Source: CAZWRV01 sp964636325 (GTDB lineage: Bacteria; Verrucomicrobiota; Lentisphaeria; Victivallales; GWF2-50-93). From it: a DNA stretch of 64,000 bases. A program made the translations under genes and the position numbers. The stretch lies in assembly GCA_964636325.1 (NCBI GenBank), contig CAZWRV010000015.1, positions 21,773 to 85,772 of the forward strand, read 5' to 3'. This document shows, piece by piece, positions 54,449 through 62,811 of the stretch. Within the stretch, counting starts at the first letter, position 1. Each line of letters starts with the position of its first letter. The notes beneath the pieces are model-generated. The model was given only the letters and a program-made list of their open reading frames with translations, was not told the DNA's origin and ran no database searches.

Positions 54449-56059
54449 ATGGATGCGGTCAAGTCGTTTAATGGTAATATTGAGCTTGTGCGACAGCGTT
54501 CGCATGTGGACGCTGTGGTGCGTTCCACGCATTTTTATTTCCTGCTTTTTTCGGCGGTCTATTTTTCAGCGCTTCTTTTCGCGCGCCTTACCGGCCTCAT
54601 GCCCGACTATTTCATCCCGGCGATGGTCCTGCTTCCGCTTTTTGCCGCAGCGGCCGCGGGGCTGTTGGCCGCCAGGAGGCTTTCACGCGGAGATGCGGCC
54701 CGCCTCGCCGACTCCAAGTTGAAGACGGACGATCTCTTCTACACCGTGGTGCTTCTCGATAAAGCCCACGGCGAATACAGGCCGCTTGTTGCAGGGGCCG
54801 CCGAGGCGCAGGCGGACAAGATAAGGCCGGCCGAGATTGTCCCTTGGAAATGGAGCCGTGAGCTGAGGAACGCGGGCATAGCCGCGGCCGTGCTACTCGC
54901 AGGATCGCTTTTCATCCCCCAGCTTGACCCCTTCGGCAGGCAGCTCCAGAGAAGGAAGGCCGAGGAGGCCGCCAAGCAGCTCAAGAAGGGCGACGAGGAC
55001 GTCAGGAAGATGCTCGAGTCCCTCAAGAAGAGCTCGGGCGCCAAGAATTCCCCTGAGGTCGCACGCGCCATAGAGGAGATGAAGAACGAGTTCAAGAGCC
55101 TCAAGTCCGGCATGAAGGAGCAGAACGCCATGAAGCTTGCAGAGATGCAGAAGCAGCTCAACAGCCTCATGAAGATGAAGAACGAGGAGAAGCTCCAGGA
55201 CATGCTCAACAAGGGATTCTCACGCCAGTCCTTCGGGAAGAAGAGCGAGAAGGCCGAGAGCTGGAAGAAGCAGGTCGAGAAGAAGGACTTCTCCGGCATA
55301 AAGAAGGAGCTGAGCGAGATGCGCGACATGGCCAAGAAGCTTTCCGAGCCCGGCGACTCCGCCGAGAAGCAGAAGGCCAAGGAGGAACTCCAGCGAAGGA
55401 TGAAGGAGCTCATGGACTTCGCGAAGAACGAGCTCGGCTCCAAGTCCGTCCAGGCCGCCCTCGAGAAGTCCATGAACGACATGGACATGGCTGGCATGGA
55501 GAACATGATGAAGGAGGCCATGCAGGCGGCGTCAAACTCCATGGAGCTCGGCCAGCGCGAGCTTGAAAGGCTCGAACAGGCGATGAACGACATGCAGCAG
55601 CTCGAATCGGCCGCAAAGGCCTCCCAGATGGCCAAGATGCTCAACGAGCTGCAGAAGCTCTCCGAGGCCAACCAGGAGGGCCTCGAAGGCATCGAGGACT
55701 ACGAGGACTTCTACCGCCGCAGCATGGGCAAGGGCGGCGAAGGCGAGGGCGGCGAAAAGGGCACCGGCAAGCCTGGAAGACCCGGCAAAGGGGGCGGCAA
55801 GGTGGACGAGAACGAACTGGCTAAGACGGACACGAAGTCCGAACTCTCCAAGTCCCAGATGCAGGCCGGCAAGATACTGATGGAATGGAGGGTCAAGGAC
55901 GCTTCCGAGCACGGCGTCGCCAAGGAGGAATACCTCGAGTCCGTCAAGGAGGTCAAGCAGGGCGTCAGCGAGGCTATCGTAAAGGAACAGGTGCCCCCCG
56001 GATACCACGACGCCATCAGAAACTATTTTGACACGCTCGGCCCGGGCGGCAAAAAGTGA
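54449..56059 (+). CDS. DUF4175-like membrane protein with long Met/Lys/Glu coiled coil
   Basis: 536 residues from the ATG at 54449; the upstream in-frame part begins only with a TTG inside a tandem repeat. Two or three N-terminal membrane helices (FYFLLFSAVYFSALLFARL, YFIPAMVLLPLFAAAAAGLL, and AGIAAAVLLAGSLFIPQ near residue 150) precede about 300 residues of coiled coil rich in Met, Lys and Glu. A Gly-rich hinge (GKGGEGEGGEKGTGKPG) and a conserved-looking tail ending VPPGYHDAIRNYFDTLG follow; that tail is typical of DUF4175-like proteins of aerotolerance (Bat-type) loci. It probably organises an envelope complex. Function unknown. Confidence 0.65.
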   Translation: MDAVKSFNGNIELVRQRSHVDAVVRSTHFYFLLFSAVYFSALLFARLTGLMPDYFIPAMVLLPLFAAAAAGLLAARRLSRGDAARLADSKLKTDDLFYTVVLLDKAHGEYRPLVAGAAEAQADKIRPAEIVPWKWSRELRNAGIAAAVLLAGSLFIPQLDPFGRQLQRRKAEEAAKQLKKGDEDVRKMLESLKKSSGAKNSPEVARAIEEMKNEFKSLKSGMKEQNAMKLAEMQKQLNSLMKMKNEEKLQDMLNKGFSRQSFGKKSEKAESWKKQVEKKDFSGIKKELSEMRDMAKKLSEPGDSAEKQKAKEELQRRMKELMDFAKNELGSKSVQAALEKSMNDMDMAGMENMMKEAMQAASNSMELGQRELERLEQAMNDMQQLESAAKASQMAKMLNELQKLSEANQEGLEGIEDYEDFYRRSMGKGGEGEGGEKGTGKPGRPGKGGGKVDENELAKTDTKSELSKSQMQAGKILMEWRVKDASEHGVAKEEYLESVKEVKQGVSEAIVKEQVPPGYHDAIRNYFDTLGPGGKK

Positions 56060-56068
56060 CACTCTGAT

Positions 56069-56165
56069 AATAAGGAAGTCACATATTCGGAGGCTTTCAT
56101 CTGATGGGAGAAAGCCAGTCTCCGCATATTTTCAACCCCGGAGGGTTGGCCGCATCCGCCATATT
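56069..56165. repeat. Partial copy of element C
   Basis: Matches 29584-29679 at most positions, including the GGCTTTC/GAAAGCC hairpin and GCATATTTTCAACCC, but without the 20-bp terminal inverted repeats. It fills the gap between convergent genes (166 bp). Confidence 0.75.
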
Positions 56166-56225
56166 CACCTACCTAGAGCCTTCCTCAAAAAGGGATTTTT
56201 CAAATATTGTCGGCGATTGCATGTT

Positions 56226-57554
56226 TCATGATATTTTACCCTTCAATGCCTGGTATCCGTAATGAGCGATCAGATAGTCGAGCAGGACTAGAGCCATATA
56301 GTTTTCGGCGACTGGCCAAATGCGCCCGACGATCGTCGGGTCACGCCTGGTTATTGCGGCTAAAACCTTGTTTTTCATCGTGTATTTGTCTATGGTAACC
56401 TGCTTCCTGTCGATCGTCGGCGTAGGCTTGACTGCCAGCCTGGCAACTATCGGCTGTCCTGTGGCAAGTCCTCCTGTTATTCCGCCCGCGCAGTTGCTCA
56501 TGAACTTCACCTTGCCCTTTTCAGCGCGCATGGCGTCGTTGGATTGAATGCCGGTCATGTCTTTGACTGCGAATCCGGCGCCAATTTCCACCCCTTTCAC
56601 AGCGCCGATACCCAGCATCCTGCCCAATTCTGCGTCGAGCTTCTTGAATACGGGTTCGCCGAGTCCGCACGGCACCCCGAGCGCAACGGCTTCGACAACG
56701 CCGCCGGACGAATCGCCGGCGGCAGTTATCTTGTTGCATGCCGCGAGCATTTCTTCGGCCGCATCATAGTCAGGGCAGTTCACGACGTGGTGGACCCCAT
56801 ACTTCTTTTTTATGTCTTTAGCGTTCATCTTTGGAGTTTTAGAGCGGATCTCGTCGATCTCCTTTTCTATTTCCGCGAATATCGCAGCCTTCTGCAGGAA
56901 ACGCATGTCCATTGTGATGCGTCCCTTCACATATATCTCCTGATAGAAGGGGTCGTAGTCGCATCTCATTCTCTTGAAGGCTTCGGTGCTCCTGATGATT
57001 TTGGCATAATCCATATCCTTGCATCTGACGCCGGCCATCTCGCGTATGTAGGAGAATATTTGTATTCCGCAAGACTTCAAAATCTTCTTTGCAACATAGC
57101 CTGCGGCCACTATCGGAGCGGTGTATCGCCCGCTGAATATTCCGGCTCCTATGGCATCATCGTCCGGCCCGTATTTGACGAACGAGGCGTAAGAAGCGTG
57201 CCCCGGGCGCGGGGTTCTGTTCGTGCTCTGATACTGCCAGACGTGAATGTCATGGCGGTCAAGGTTCGGAATCAGTATGGTCAGAGGGGTTCCGTTGGTG
57301 TGGTTTTTGTTGCCTGCCTTCTCAATGGTTTCCGACGAATTCAGCCCTGTGTAGATTATCGGGAGATCGGGCTCCTTCCTTGGAGATGAAAGCTCGTCCG
57401 CCCCTGGTTTCCTCAGGAGCAGATCTCCGTATATCTCCTGCTCGGACAGAAGCATCCCGGGAGGGACGCCCTGAACTACAGAAGTCAAGCCCTCCTGGTA
57501 TGATCCGCCGGAAACAGTGACCTGGAAAAAATTACCGATGTGACAGCCCATCAT
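56226..57554 (-). CDS. Chorismate synthase-like protein with altered active site
   Basis: 442 residues (chorismate synthases are ~360). The fold signature is clear: GDSSGGVVEAVALGVPCGLG, EPVFKKLDAELGRMLG, VKGVEIGAGF, NCAGGITGGLATGQPIVARL and AVKPTPTI. But GESHG near the N-terminus is GGSYQ, so the first catalytic His is Tyr. RPGHADY is RPGHASY, keeping the second His. The FMN-binding Arg-rich stretch normally near GGGRSSARET reads SGRYTAPIV. An insertion of about 65 residues lies in the middle. It is either a divergent chorismate synthase or a paralogue with another reaction. GGAGG precedes the start. Third in a leftward run after PEPCK. Confidence 0.72.
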   Translation of the reverse strand: MMGCHIGNFFQVTVSGGSYQEGLTSVVQGVPPGMLLSEQEIYGDLLLRKPGADELSSPRKEPDLPIIYTGLNSSETIEKAGNKNHTNGTPLTILIPNLDRHDIHVWQYQSTNRTPRPGHASYASFVKYGPDDDAIGAGIFSGRYTAPIVAAGYVAKKILKSCGIQIFSYIREMAGVRCKDMDYAKIIRSTEAFKRMRCDYDPFYQEIYVKGRITMDMRFLQKAAIFAEIEKEIDEIRSKTPKMNAKDIKKKYGVHHVVNCPDYDAAEEMLAACNKITAAGDSSGGVVEAVALGVPCGLGEPVFKKLDAELGRMLGIGAVKGVEIGAGFAVKDMTGIQSNDAMRAEKGKVKFMSNCAGGITGGLATGQPIVARLAVKPTPTIDRKQVTIDKYTMKNKVLAAITRRDPTIVGRIWPVAENYMALVLLDYLIAHYGYQALKGKIS

Positions 57555-57627
57555 GACAAATGCCTCCTTATGTTTTTTTAATTACCTTGTCTCAAAGCAT
57601 GGCCTACATATATTTGCCGAGGCCGTA

Positions 57628-57804
57628 CTATATACTGCTGCAGCATGCTCCTGTATTGGCAAAACTCGGATCTAGCGTTATATACCCGGTTTCCTTTCTA
57701 AGGTTTGAAATGTCTATCGCCCGTTCCCCTTCAGTCCCAATTATAATTGGAAATCTGAAGGTTTTGCCGTCAACCCTTAGCTCTGCGAATTTTGTGTCTT
57801 CCAT
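57628..57804 (-). pseudogene. gltA: N-terminal stump of citrate synthase
   Basis: The ATG at 57804 lies 13 bases after the PEPCK stop, with AAAGGA upstream. It opens 58 codons that match the start of type II citrate synthases: VDGKTFRFPIIIGTEGERA, then IDISNLRKETGYITLDPSF, then ANTGACCSSI. A TAG at 57630-57628 then stops the frame. The remaining ~370 residues (substrate and catalytic domains) are absent; a short spacer and the chorismate synthase-like gene follow. The base sequence is intact up to the break, so the loss looks like a deletion. A complete copy may exist elsewhere. Confidence 0.82.
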
Positions 57805-57816
57805 TGGCCCATCCTT

Positions 57817-59601
57817 TCATAAAGCCAGCCTGTTTTTCATGTTTTCAACTTGCCTCTTCATTCTTTCCGGCACATGCCTTCCAAATCCGGATATGAATTC
57901 TTCTATTTCAGGAATTTCCGCCGCCCATTTTGCAGTATCGACGCTTAGGAGCTCAGACATGTCGGAAGCATTCACCGGCAAGCCTTCCATATCCAAGTCA
58001 TTCATGGACGGCATCAGTCCCAGGGCAGTCTTGGTTGCTCCGGCCTTTCCTTCAATCCTTTCGCACATCCATTTTAGGACACGGATGTTTTCTCCGAATC
58101 CAGGCCACAACCATCTGCCATCTTCAGACTTGCGGAACCAGTTGACATAAAATATCTCAGGGGCGTTATCTCCCAGTTTGTCTCCCATTTCGAACCAGTG
58201 GCTCCAGTAGTCGCCCATGTTATATCCGCAGAACGGGAGCATTGCAAACGGATCTCTGCGGATTCTGCCTTTGACATCAAGGGCGGCGGCCGTGGGTTCG
58301 GACGCAGACGTCGCACCTAGGTAGACCCCGTGATCCCAGTCGAATGCCTGAACGACAAGCGGAACCAGCGACGTCCTGCGGGCGCCGAATACAAATATGT
58401 CGATAGGAACTCCTGACGGATCCTCCCTGTCAGGGCAAATGACCGGGCACTGTGAGGCCGGAACAGTGAAGCGAGCGTTCGGATGGGCGCCTCTCTCCCC
58501 CGTTCCAGGAGTCCATTCTCGCCCCTTCCAGTCTATTCCATGGCTGCATGGGACGCCCATATCCTCCCACCAGACATCTCCATCGTCCGTCAACACGCAG
58601 TTCGTGAATATGGTATTTTCCTTGATCGAGTTCATTGCCATGGGATTTGACTTGCAGCTAGTTCCAGGAGCGACTCCAAAGAAACCGGCCTCTGGATTTA
58701 TGGCGTGGAGCCTTCCGTCCGGCCCCTGCTTCATCCAGGCGATATCATCACCGATGCATTCGCACTTCCAACCGGGAATGGTAGGCTGAAGCATTGCGAG
58801 GTTGGTTTTTCCGCAGGCCGATGGAAAAGCGGCGGCTATATGGAATCTTCTGCCAGCCGGATTTGTAAGACGAAGGATCAGCATGTGTTCGGCCATCCAT
58901 CCTTCTCGGCGGGCCATGACGGAAGCGATTCTGAGGGCCAGGCATTTCTTGCCAAGAAGTGCGTTCCCTCCATATCCTGAACCGTATGACCATATGGTGT
59001 CCTCTTCAGGAAAATGTGAAATGAACTTCTTCTCTACAGGAGCGCATGGCCAGACACCGTTGTCGCTTTCACCATCGGCCAAGGGTTTTCCTACGGAATG
59101 AAGACATTTGATGAATTCCCCCTCCTTTCCAAGAACCTCAAGAACCCTTCCTCCAACGCGGGTCATGATATGCATGTTCGCGACAACATAGGGGCTGTCA
59201 GTTATTTCAATGCCGATTTTTGCTATTGGAGACCCTACGGGCCCCATGCTGAATGGAATGACGAACATTGTTCTCCCTTTCATGCAGCCCTTGTAGAGTT
59301 CTTTCATGATGCTTTTGAGCTTGTCCGGCTCCATCCAGTTGTTAGTAGGGCCGGCATCCTCCTTGTCCCTTGTAGATATATATGTGCGATCCTCCACGCG
59401 GGCGACATCTGACGGATCAGAACGGAACAGATAGCAGTTGGGGCGTTTCTTCAAAGGCGTCGCCAGCCCTGAATCAACCATCAATTTGATCATGCGGCCG
59501 TATTCCTCCTTCGAACCGTCACACCAATGGACGGAATCAGGCTCGCACATTTTCTGGTTTTCCAAAAACCATTCATTTAGTTCTCTGTTTTCTGACGACA
59601 T
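57817..59601 (-). CDS. pckG: GTP-dependent phosphoenolpyruvate carboxykinase
   Basis: 594 residues. It converts oxaloacetate and GTP to PEP in gluconeogenesis. Signature kinase-1a loop FPSACGKTNLAML near residue 266 and GDDIAWMK follow; PFSMGPVGSPIAKIGIEITD, RVGGRVLEVLG and VFGARRTSLVPLVVQAFDW are further hallmark segments. AGGAG precedes the start by six bases. Length and motifs are complete. Its downstream neighbour is a stump of citrate synthase, so the original operon probably joined these two oxaloacetate enzymes. Confidence 0.95.
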   Translation of the reverse strand: MSSENRELNEWFLENQKMCEPDSVHWCDGSKEEYGRMIKLMVDSGLATPLKKRPNCYLFRSDPSDVARVEDRTYISTRDKEDAGPTNNWMEPDKLKSIMKELYKGCMKGRTMFVIPFSMGPVGSPIAKIGIEITDSPYVVANMHIMTRVGGRVLEVLGKEGEFIKCLHSVGKPLADGESDNGVWPCAPVEKKFISHFPEEDTIWSYGSGYGGNALLGKKCLALRIASVMARREGWMAEHMLILRLTNPAGRRFHIAAAFPSACGKTNLAMLQPTIPGWKCECIGDDIAWMKQGPDGRLHAINPEAGFFGVAPGTSCKSNPMAMNSIKENTIFTNCVLTDDGDVWWEDMGVPCSHGIDWKGREWTPGTGERGAHPNARFTVPASQCPVICPDREDPSGVPIDIFVFGARRTSLVPLVVQAFDWDHGVYLGATSASEPTAAALDVKGRIRRDPFAMLPFCGYNMGDYWSHWFEMGDKLGDNAPEIFYVNWFRKSEDGRWLWPGFGENIRVLKWMCERIEGKAGATKTALGLMPSMNDLDMEGLPVNASDMSELLSVDTAKWAAEIPEIEEFISGFGRHVPERMKRQVENMKNRLAL

Positions 59602-59631
59602 GATCTTCTCCTGTTATTTTATTGATGCAAT

Positions 59632-59815
59632 TCAAGATTTTTGGAGCCTTAGGGCGGCAGCCCTTACTTCGTCGGCCATCTTCTTCTTATATCCGACAAA
59701 CCTTTCCATTAGAGATTCATCGCCCAATGAGAACCGGCAAAGGAGTCATGGAAGCTATGACTCCGGCCAGATGGGCAGCTTTGCCGGTGGCGGCTATGAT
59801 TATCCTGACACCCCA
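59632..59815 (-). pseudogene. purE: Internally deleted purE remnant (N5-CAIR mutase)
   Basis: Reading leftward from about 59815, one frame gives GVRIIIAATGKAAHLAGVIA then SMTPLPVLIGR and a stop at 59718. This matches the central VxVIIAGAGGAAHLPGMxA block of PurE. A second frame, starting in the same few bases, gives ESLMERFVGYKKKMADEV and a tail RAAALRLQKS ending at 59632, matching the PurE C-terminal helix. About 50 residues between them, and the N-terminal part, are missing. Both deletion edges are sharp. It lies between the MFS and PEPCK genes. Confidence 0.75.
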
Positions 59816-60975
59816 TCTGAAAATATCCCATTTTTGAAAAACAGCATTGAGCCCGATATTGCAAACCCCGCGACAACGCAGTTGGTGAAGAACAGTGAGG
59901 TGTTCTCAAGCATCCATCCACCGGCAGGCGGGCCTGCTATTCCTGCCAGTCCGTAGGCGAGGAAGACAAAGGGGTAGATTAGTCCGACGCGGCTTACCCC
60001 GAAGGACACCGCAACCTGGGCTGCGAAAAGGACGAAACAGCCGCCGAACGCAAACGATATAAGGATGACATCAATATAAAGGAGGTATGACCCTCCTGTG
60101 AATTCCATTGCCAGTGCAGAAAGGCCAAGTATCATTAGGCAGGAAGCAATCGTTATGGATCCAAGCCGGTCGAAGAGCATTCCCCAGAGCAACCTTCCAA
60201 TGGCGTTGCCTATTGAAAATACAATCACCGCCAGCGAAGCACCCTCTGGAGCCAACCCGAGGATGATCCCCACCGGCTTCAAGTTCCCGACAATCAGCAG
60301 CCCCCCGAATGTTCCGCAGAACATTCCGATTGAAAGAAAGATGAAATGCCTGCTTCCGAGCAAGGTCAGGAGGGGAGCGCCCGTCTCGGGAGATTTCACA
60401 TTCTCGTCCCTTCTGGGCGGCATGAAAAACAATGATGAAAACATCACAATTCCTCCAGAGGCCAGACCTATCCATCGCAATGCCTCAAGCACCGGAACTC
60501 CTGATGAAAGCATGAAGTCCGCTATTTTGACATACGCTATCGCCCCGCATCCAAAACCAGCGACAATTATTCCAGTTACCAAGCCCTTTCTTTCCGGAAA
60601 CCAGTTCAGGCATAGGGATAAAGGACAGATATAGCTGAAACCTATTCCGACTCCGGCGATGATCCCGAATCCCATCACAAGCGCAGTGAAGTTTCCGGAC
60701 GAGAAGGATCCAACGAGGTATCCGGAGGCGAATAGCAGTCCTCCGATCATCCCAATAATCCTGTATCTTTTGTTCTGCAGAAGCCTGCCGGAGACAAGCA
60801 TGCTCAAGGTGAAAGCCGCGATGCATGAGCCAAAGACAAGCCCGGACTGTGACTTGCTTATCGAGTGCTCGGACTGAAGCGGTGGCACAAAGACGCTCCA
60901 AGCATAAATGCCGCCCAGGCATGACTGGGAAACAATTGAAAAAAGCAGGACTAGATATTTTCGTCCAAAAGGCAT
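59800..60975 (-). CDS. MFS transporter, oxalate/formate antiporter-like (monocarboxylate) family
   Basis: 391 residues from the ATG at 60975; the frame runs upstream through the end of the preceding gene. Twelve hydrophobic helices begin KYLVLLFSIVSQSCLGGIYAW. Motifs typical of the OFA group are seen: GGIYAWSVF, SYICPLSLCLNWFPERKGLV near helices 4-5, and RLLWGMLFDRLG. The last six residues (SDGVSG) read through purE remnant sequence out of frame, so the original C-terminus may have been lost. It probably imports or exchanges a small organic acid. Confidence 0.8.
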   Translation of the reverse strand: MPFGRKYLVLLFSIVSQSCLGGIYAWSVFVPPLQSEHSISKSQSGLVFGSCIAAFTLSMLVSGRLLQNKRYRIIGMIGGLLFASGYLVGSFSSGNFTALVMGFGIIAGVGIGFSYICPLSLCLNWFPERKGLVTGIIVAGFGCGAIAYVKIADFMLSSGVPVLEALRWIGLASGGIVMFSSLFFMPPRRDENVKSPETGAPLLTLLGSRHFIFLSIGMFCGTFGGLLIVGNLKPVGIILGLAPEGASLAVIVFSIGNAIGRLLWGMLFDRLGSITIASCLMILGLSALAMEFTGGSYLLYIDVILISFAFGGCFVLFAAQVAVSFGVSRVGLIYPFVFLAYGLAGIAGPPAGGWMLENTSLFFTNCVVAGFAISGSMLFFKNGIFSDGVSG

Positions 60976-61024
60976 TTTATCTTCTTCCCTTTTTGGAGCC
61001 GATTTCAAGGCTGTATGAACGGCA

Positions 61025-62410
61025 TTACTGCGCAAGTTTCCCGTGCGGCTTGACCCTTTTCCAGATTTGCAGTGAAGGGGATAAGTTTTCAACGTATTCT
61101 GAATCGCTGGGATTGTTCTTTCCGAATACAATCCTCCCTACCTTTTCATACTTTCCGAACAAATCCTTCGAAGTGTTTAAGACCAGCCTGGTTTCAGGCG
61201 AGTAATGTTTGCTCATCATTCCGGGGCATGAGAGCCGGCTTGGTTTGTTCTTCAGACATCGAATGTCTCCTATAAATTCTTTCAGTGTTTCCACAGGAAT
61301 ACCGCCTGGCCTGAGAAGCTTGGGTCTTTTCCCGCTCAAGTCGACTATGCTGGACTCTATTCCGATTTCGCATGGCCCCCCGTCCACAATGCACCTGACG
61401 ACACTCCCAAGCTGTTTATCGGCATTTTCAGCTGTTGTCGGGCTTATGCCTCCAAAAATGTTCGCGCTGGGCGCCGCGACCGGACATCCTGCCTCTCTGA
61501 TGATTTTAAGAGCGACGGGGTGGGCGGGCATTCTCACGGCAACCGTATCCAAGCGTGCGGTGACGACACCAGGGATTTTGCTCGCCTTTTTAAGGATCAT
61601 GGTCAAGGGACCGGGCCAGAACATTTCCGCCAGCCGCAATGCCTGTTCGGGGATGCTATCGGCCACTTCGGCAAGCTGCCCAATGTCGCTTATGTGCACA
61701 ATTAATGGATCAAAATGAGGGCGTCGTTTTACTCTGAAGACCGTTTCTACCGCACTCTTGTCAAAAGCGTTACATCCAAGGCCATATACTGTTTCCGTGG
61801 GAATTACGGCAACTCCCCCTCGTTTTATTATCTTAGCAGCCTCGGTCGGAGAACTGTATTTGCATGCTGGAATGTTTTGTTTCATAATATGGCGTGAAGC
61901 GGCTAAAATATTTTTCGCGACAAATACATCCTTCCTGAGCTCTGATACGTGTTTTCCCCCATGTCCAGTAAGAAGATAGACTCCGACGCCGCCAAAGTTA
62001 TTGGCAAGTTCGACATCGTGAGGATGATCCCCTACGGAAAATGAACAGGAAAGTGGAACCCCATAGTCAGCAGCTGCCTTGTGGGCGAAAAACGGCCTGG
62101 GTTTCATGCACCTGCAATTGTCCTCCCTCCGGTGCGGGCAATAATAGAAATCTTTTACGCTAATTCCGCTCAAGGCCAGTTCGTTAACTATATGCCTGTT
62201 TACATTCTCTGTTTCTTCAACGCTTTGAAAGCCTTTTGCGATTCCGCTCTGGTTGCTGATGATGAAGATGTCGAATTTAAGCTGGAGCATCCTAAGCGCA
62301 TCGATTGTCTGCCTGTAGAAAACCACATCATCCGGGCTGCGCAAATAGCCGCGATCAAGGATGAGAGTGCCATCCCTGTCCATAAAGACTGCTGGTTTCT
62401 GATCGCGCAT
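61025..62410 (-). CDS. Fusion of GmhB-like HAD phosphatase and TsaC/Sua5 threonylcarbamoyl-AMP synthase
   Basis: 461 residues. Residues 1-175 are a histidinol-phosphate/GmhB-type HAD phosphatase: VFMDRDGTL, IISNQSGIAKGF, the zinc loop CPHRREDNCRCMKP and SVGDHPHDVELA. Residues about 185-420 are a Sua5/TsaC domain, which makes threonylcarbamoyl-AMP for tRNA t6A: GVAVIPTETVYGLGCNAF, KRRPHFDPLIVHI, AAPSANIFGGISPT and IESSIVDLSGKRPKLLRPGG. The Sua5 C-terminal domain is short; the last residues (LSPSLQIWKRVK) may be frameshifted, as a neighbouring frame reads ANLEKGQAARE. GGAG precedes the start. Confidence 0.82.
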   Translation of the reverse strand: MRDQKPAVFMDRDGTLILDRGYLRSPDDVVFYRQTIDALRMLQLKFDIFIISNQSGIAKGFQSVEETENVNRHIVNELALSGISVKDFYYCPHRREDNCRCMKPRPFFAHKAAADYGVPLSCSFSVGDHPHDVELANNFGGVGVYLLTGHGGKHVSELRKDVFVAKNILAASRHIMKQNIPACKYSSPTEAAKIIKRGGVAVIPTETVYGLGCNAFDKSAVETVFRVKRRPHFDPLIVHISDIGQLAEVADSIPEQALRLAEMFWPGPLTMILKKASKIPGVVTARLDTVAVRMPAHPVALKIIREAGCPVAAPSANIFGGISPTTAENADKQLGSVVRCIVDGGPCEIGIESSIVDLSGKRPKLLRPGGIPVETLKEFIGDIRCLKNKPSRLSCPGMMSKHYSPETRLVLNTSKDLFGKYEKVGRIVFGKNNPSDSEYVENLSPSLQIWKRVKPHGKLAQ

Positions 62411-62489
62411 TTGATCGCTCCATTATTCTCGTCTTTAAACATCTCGTCAGTCAGAGCCGGGGCACTGGCAGAGAACGATTAACCACAGG

Positions 62490-62520
62490 CTAACTGGTCC
62501 CCCCCCTGAGGGCCGGTTAG
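62490..62520. other. Hairpin upstream of the GmhB-TsaC gene
   Basis: CTAACTGG (62490-62497) pairs with CCGGTTAG (62513-62520) around a C-rich loop. It lies in the 401-base gap between 62411 and 62811, which otherwise holds only the terminator at 62566. Confidence 0.4.
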
Positions 62521-62565
62521 TTGCTTGTGATCTCAGCGATGTATGCCCCTGCTTGGCGGAAGTAT

Positions 62566-62607
62566 AAAAAAAAGGCTGGAACCCGCAATGATAAGCGGAT
62601 CCCAGCC
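62566..62607 (-). terminator. Rho-independent terminator after the DUF2294 gene
   Basis: On the minus strand: GGCTGGGATCCGC, loop, GCGGGTTCCAGCC, then TTTTTTTT (62573-62566). This is the best terminator in the window and would end the transcript from the MpsC-like gene. Confidence 0.75.
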
Positions 62608-62811
62608 TCTTTTCATTCCAGCTTCTGCAACTCTACAGACTCTGAAATCTGACTAAAAGCTGTTTTAATTCGCCAAGCTGTCAGCCATCATGTGATTCTT
62701 GTGGCTGGCCTAAATTGTCGGCAAGCGCGCAAGCAACGCGCCATCCGTAATTCTACGAAGGCATAATTTTATCACTCCTCCATGCTTCTGCAAGCTGTTT
62801 CCATATTTTTT

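Noticed and set aside
57560..58150. A 196-codon rightward frame across the end of PEPCK
   Set aside because: It runs antisense to pckG and to the citrate synthase stump and resembles no protein family.
62610..62811. tRNA or small RNA gene in the gap after the DUF2294 gene
   Set aside because: No cloverleaf or conserved T-loop sequence was found; only the terminator is convincing.
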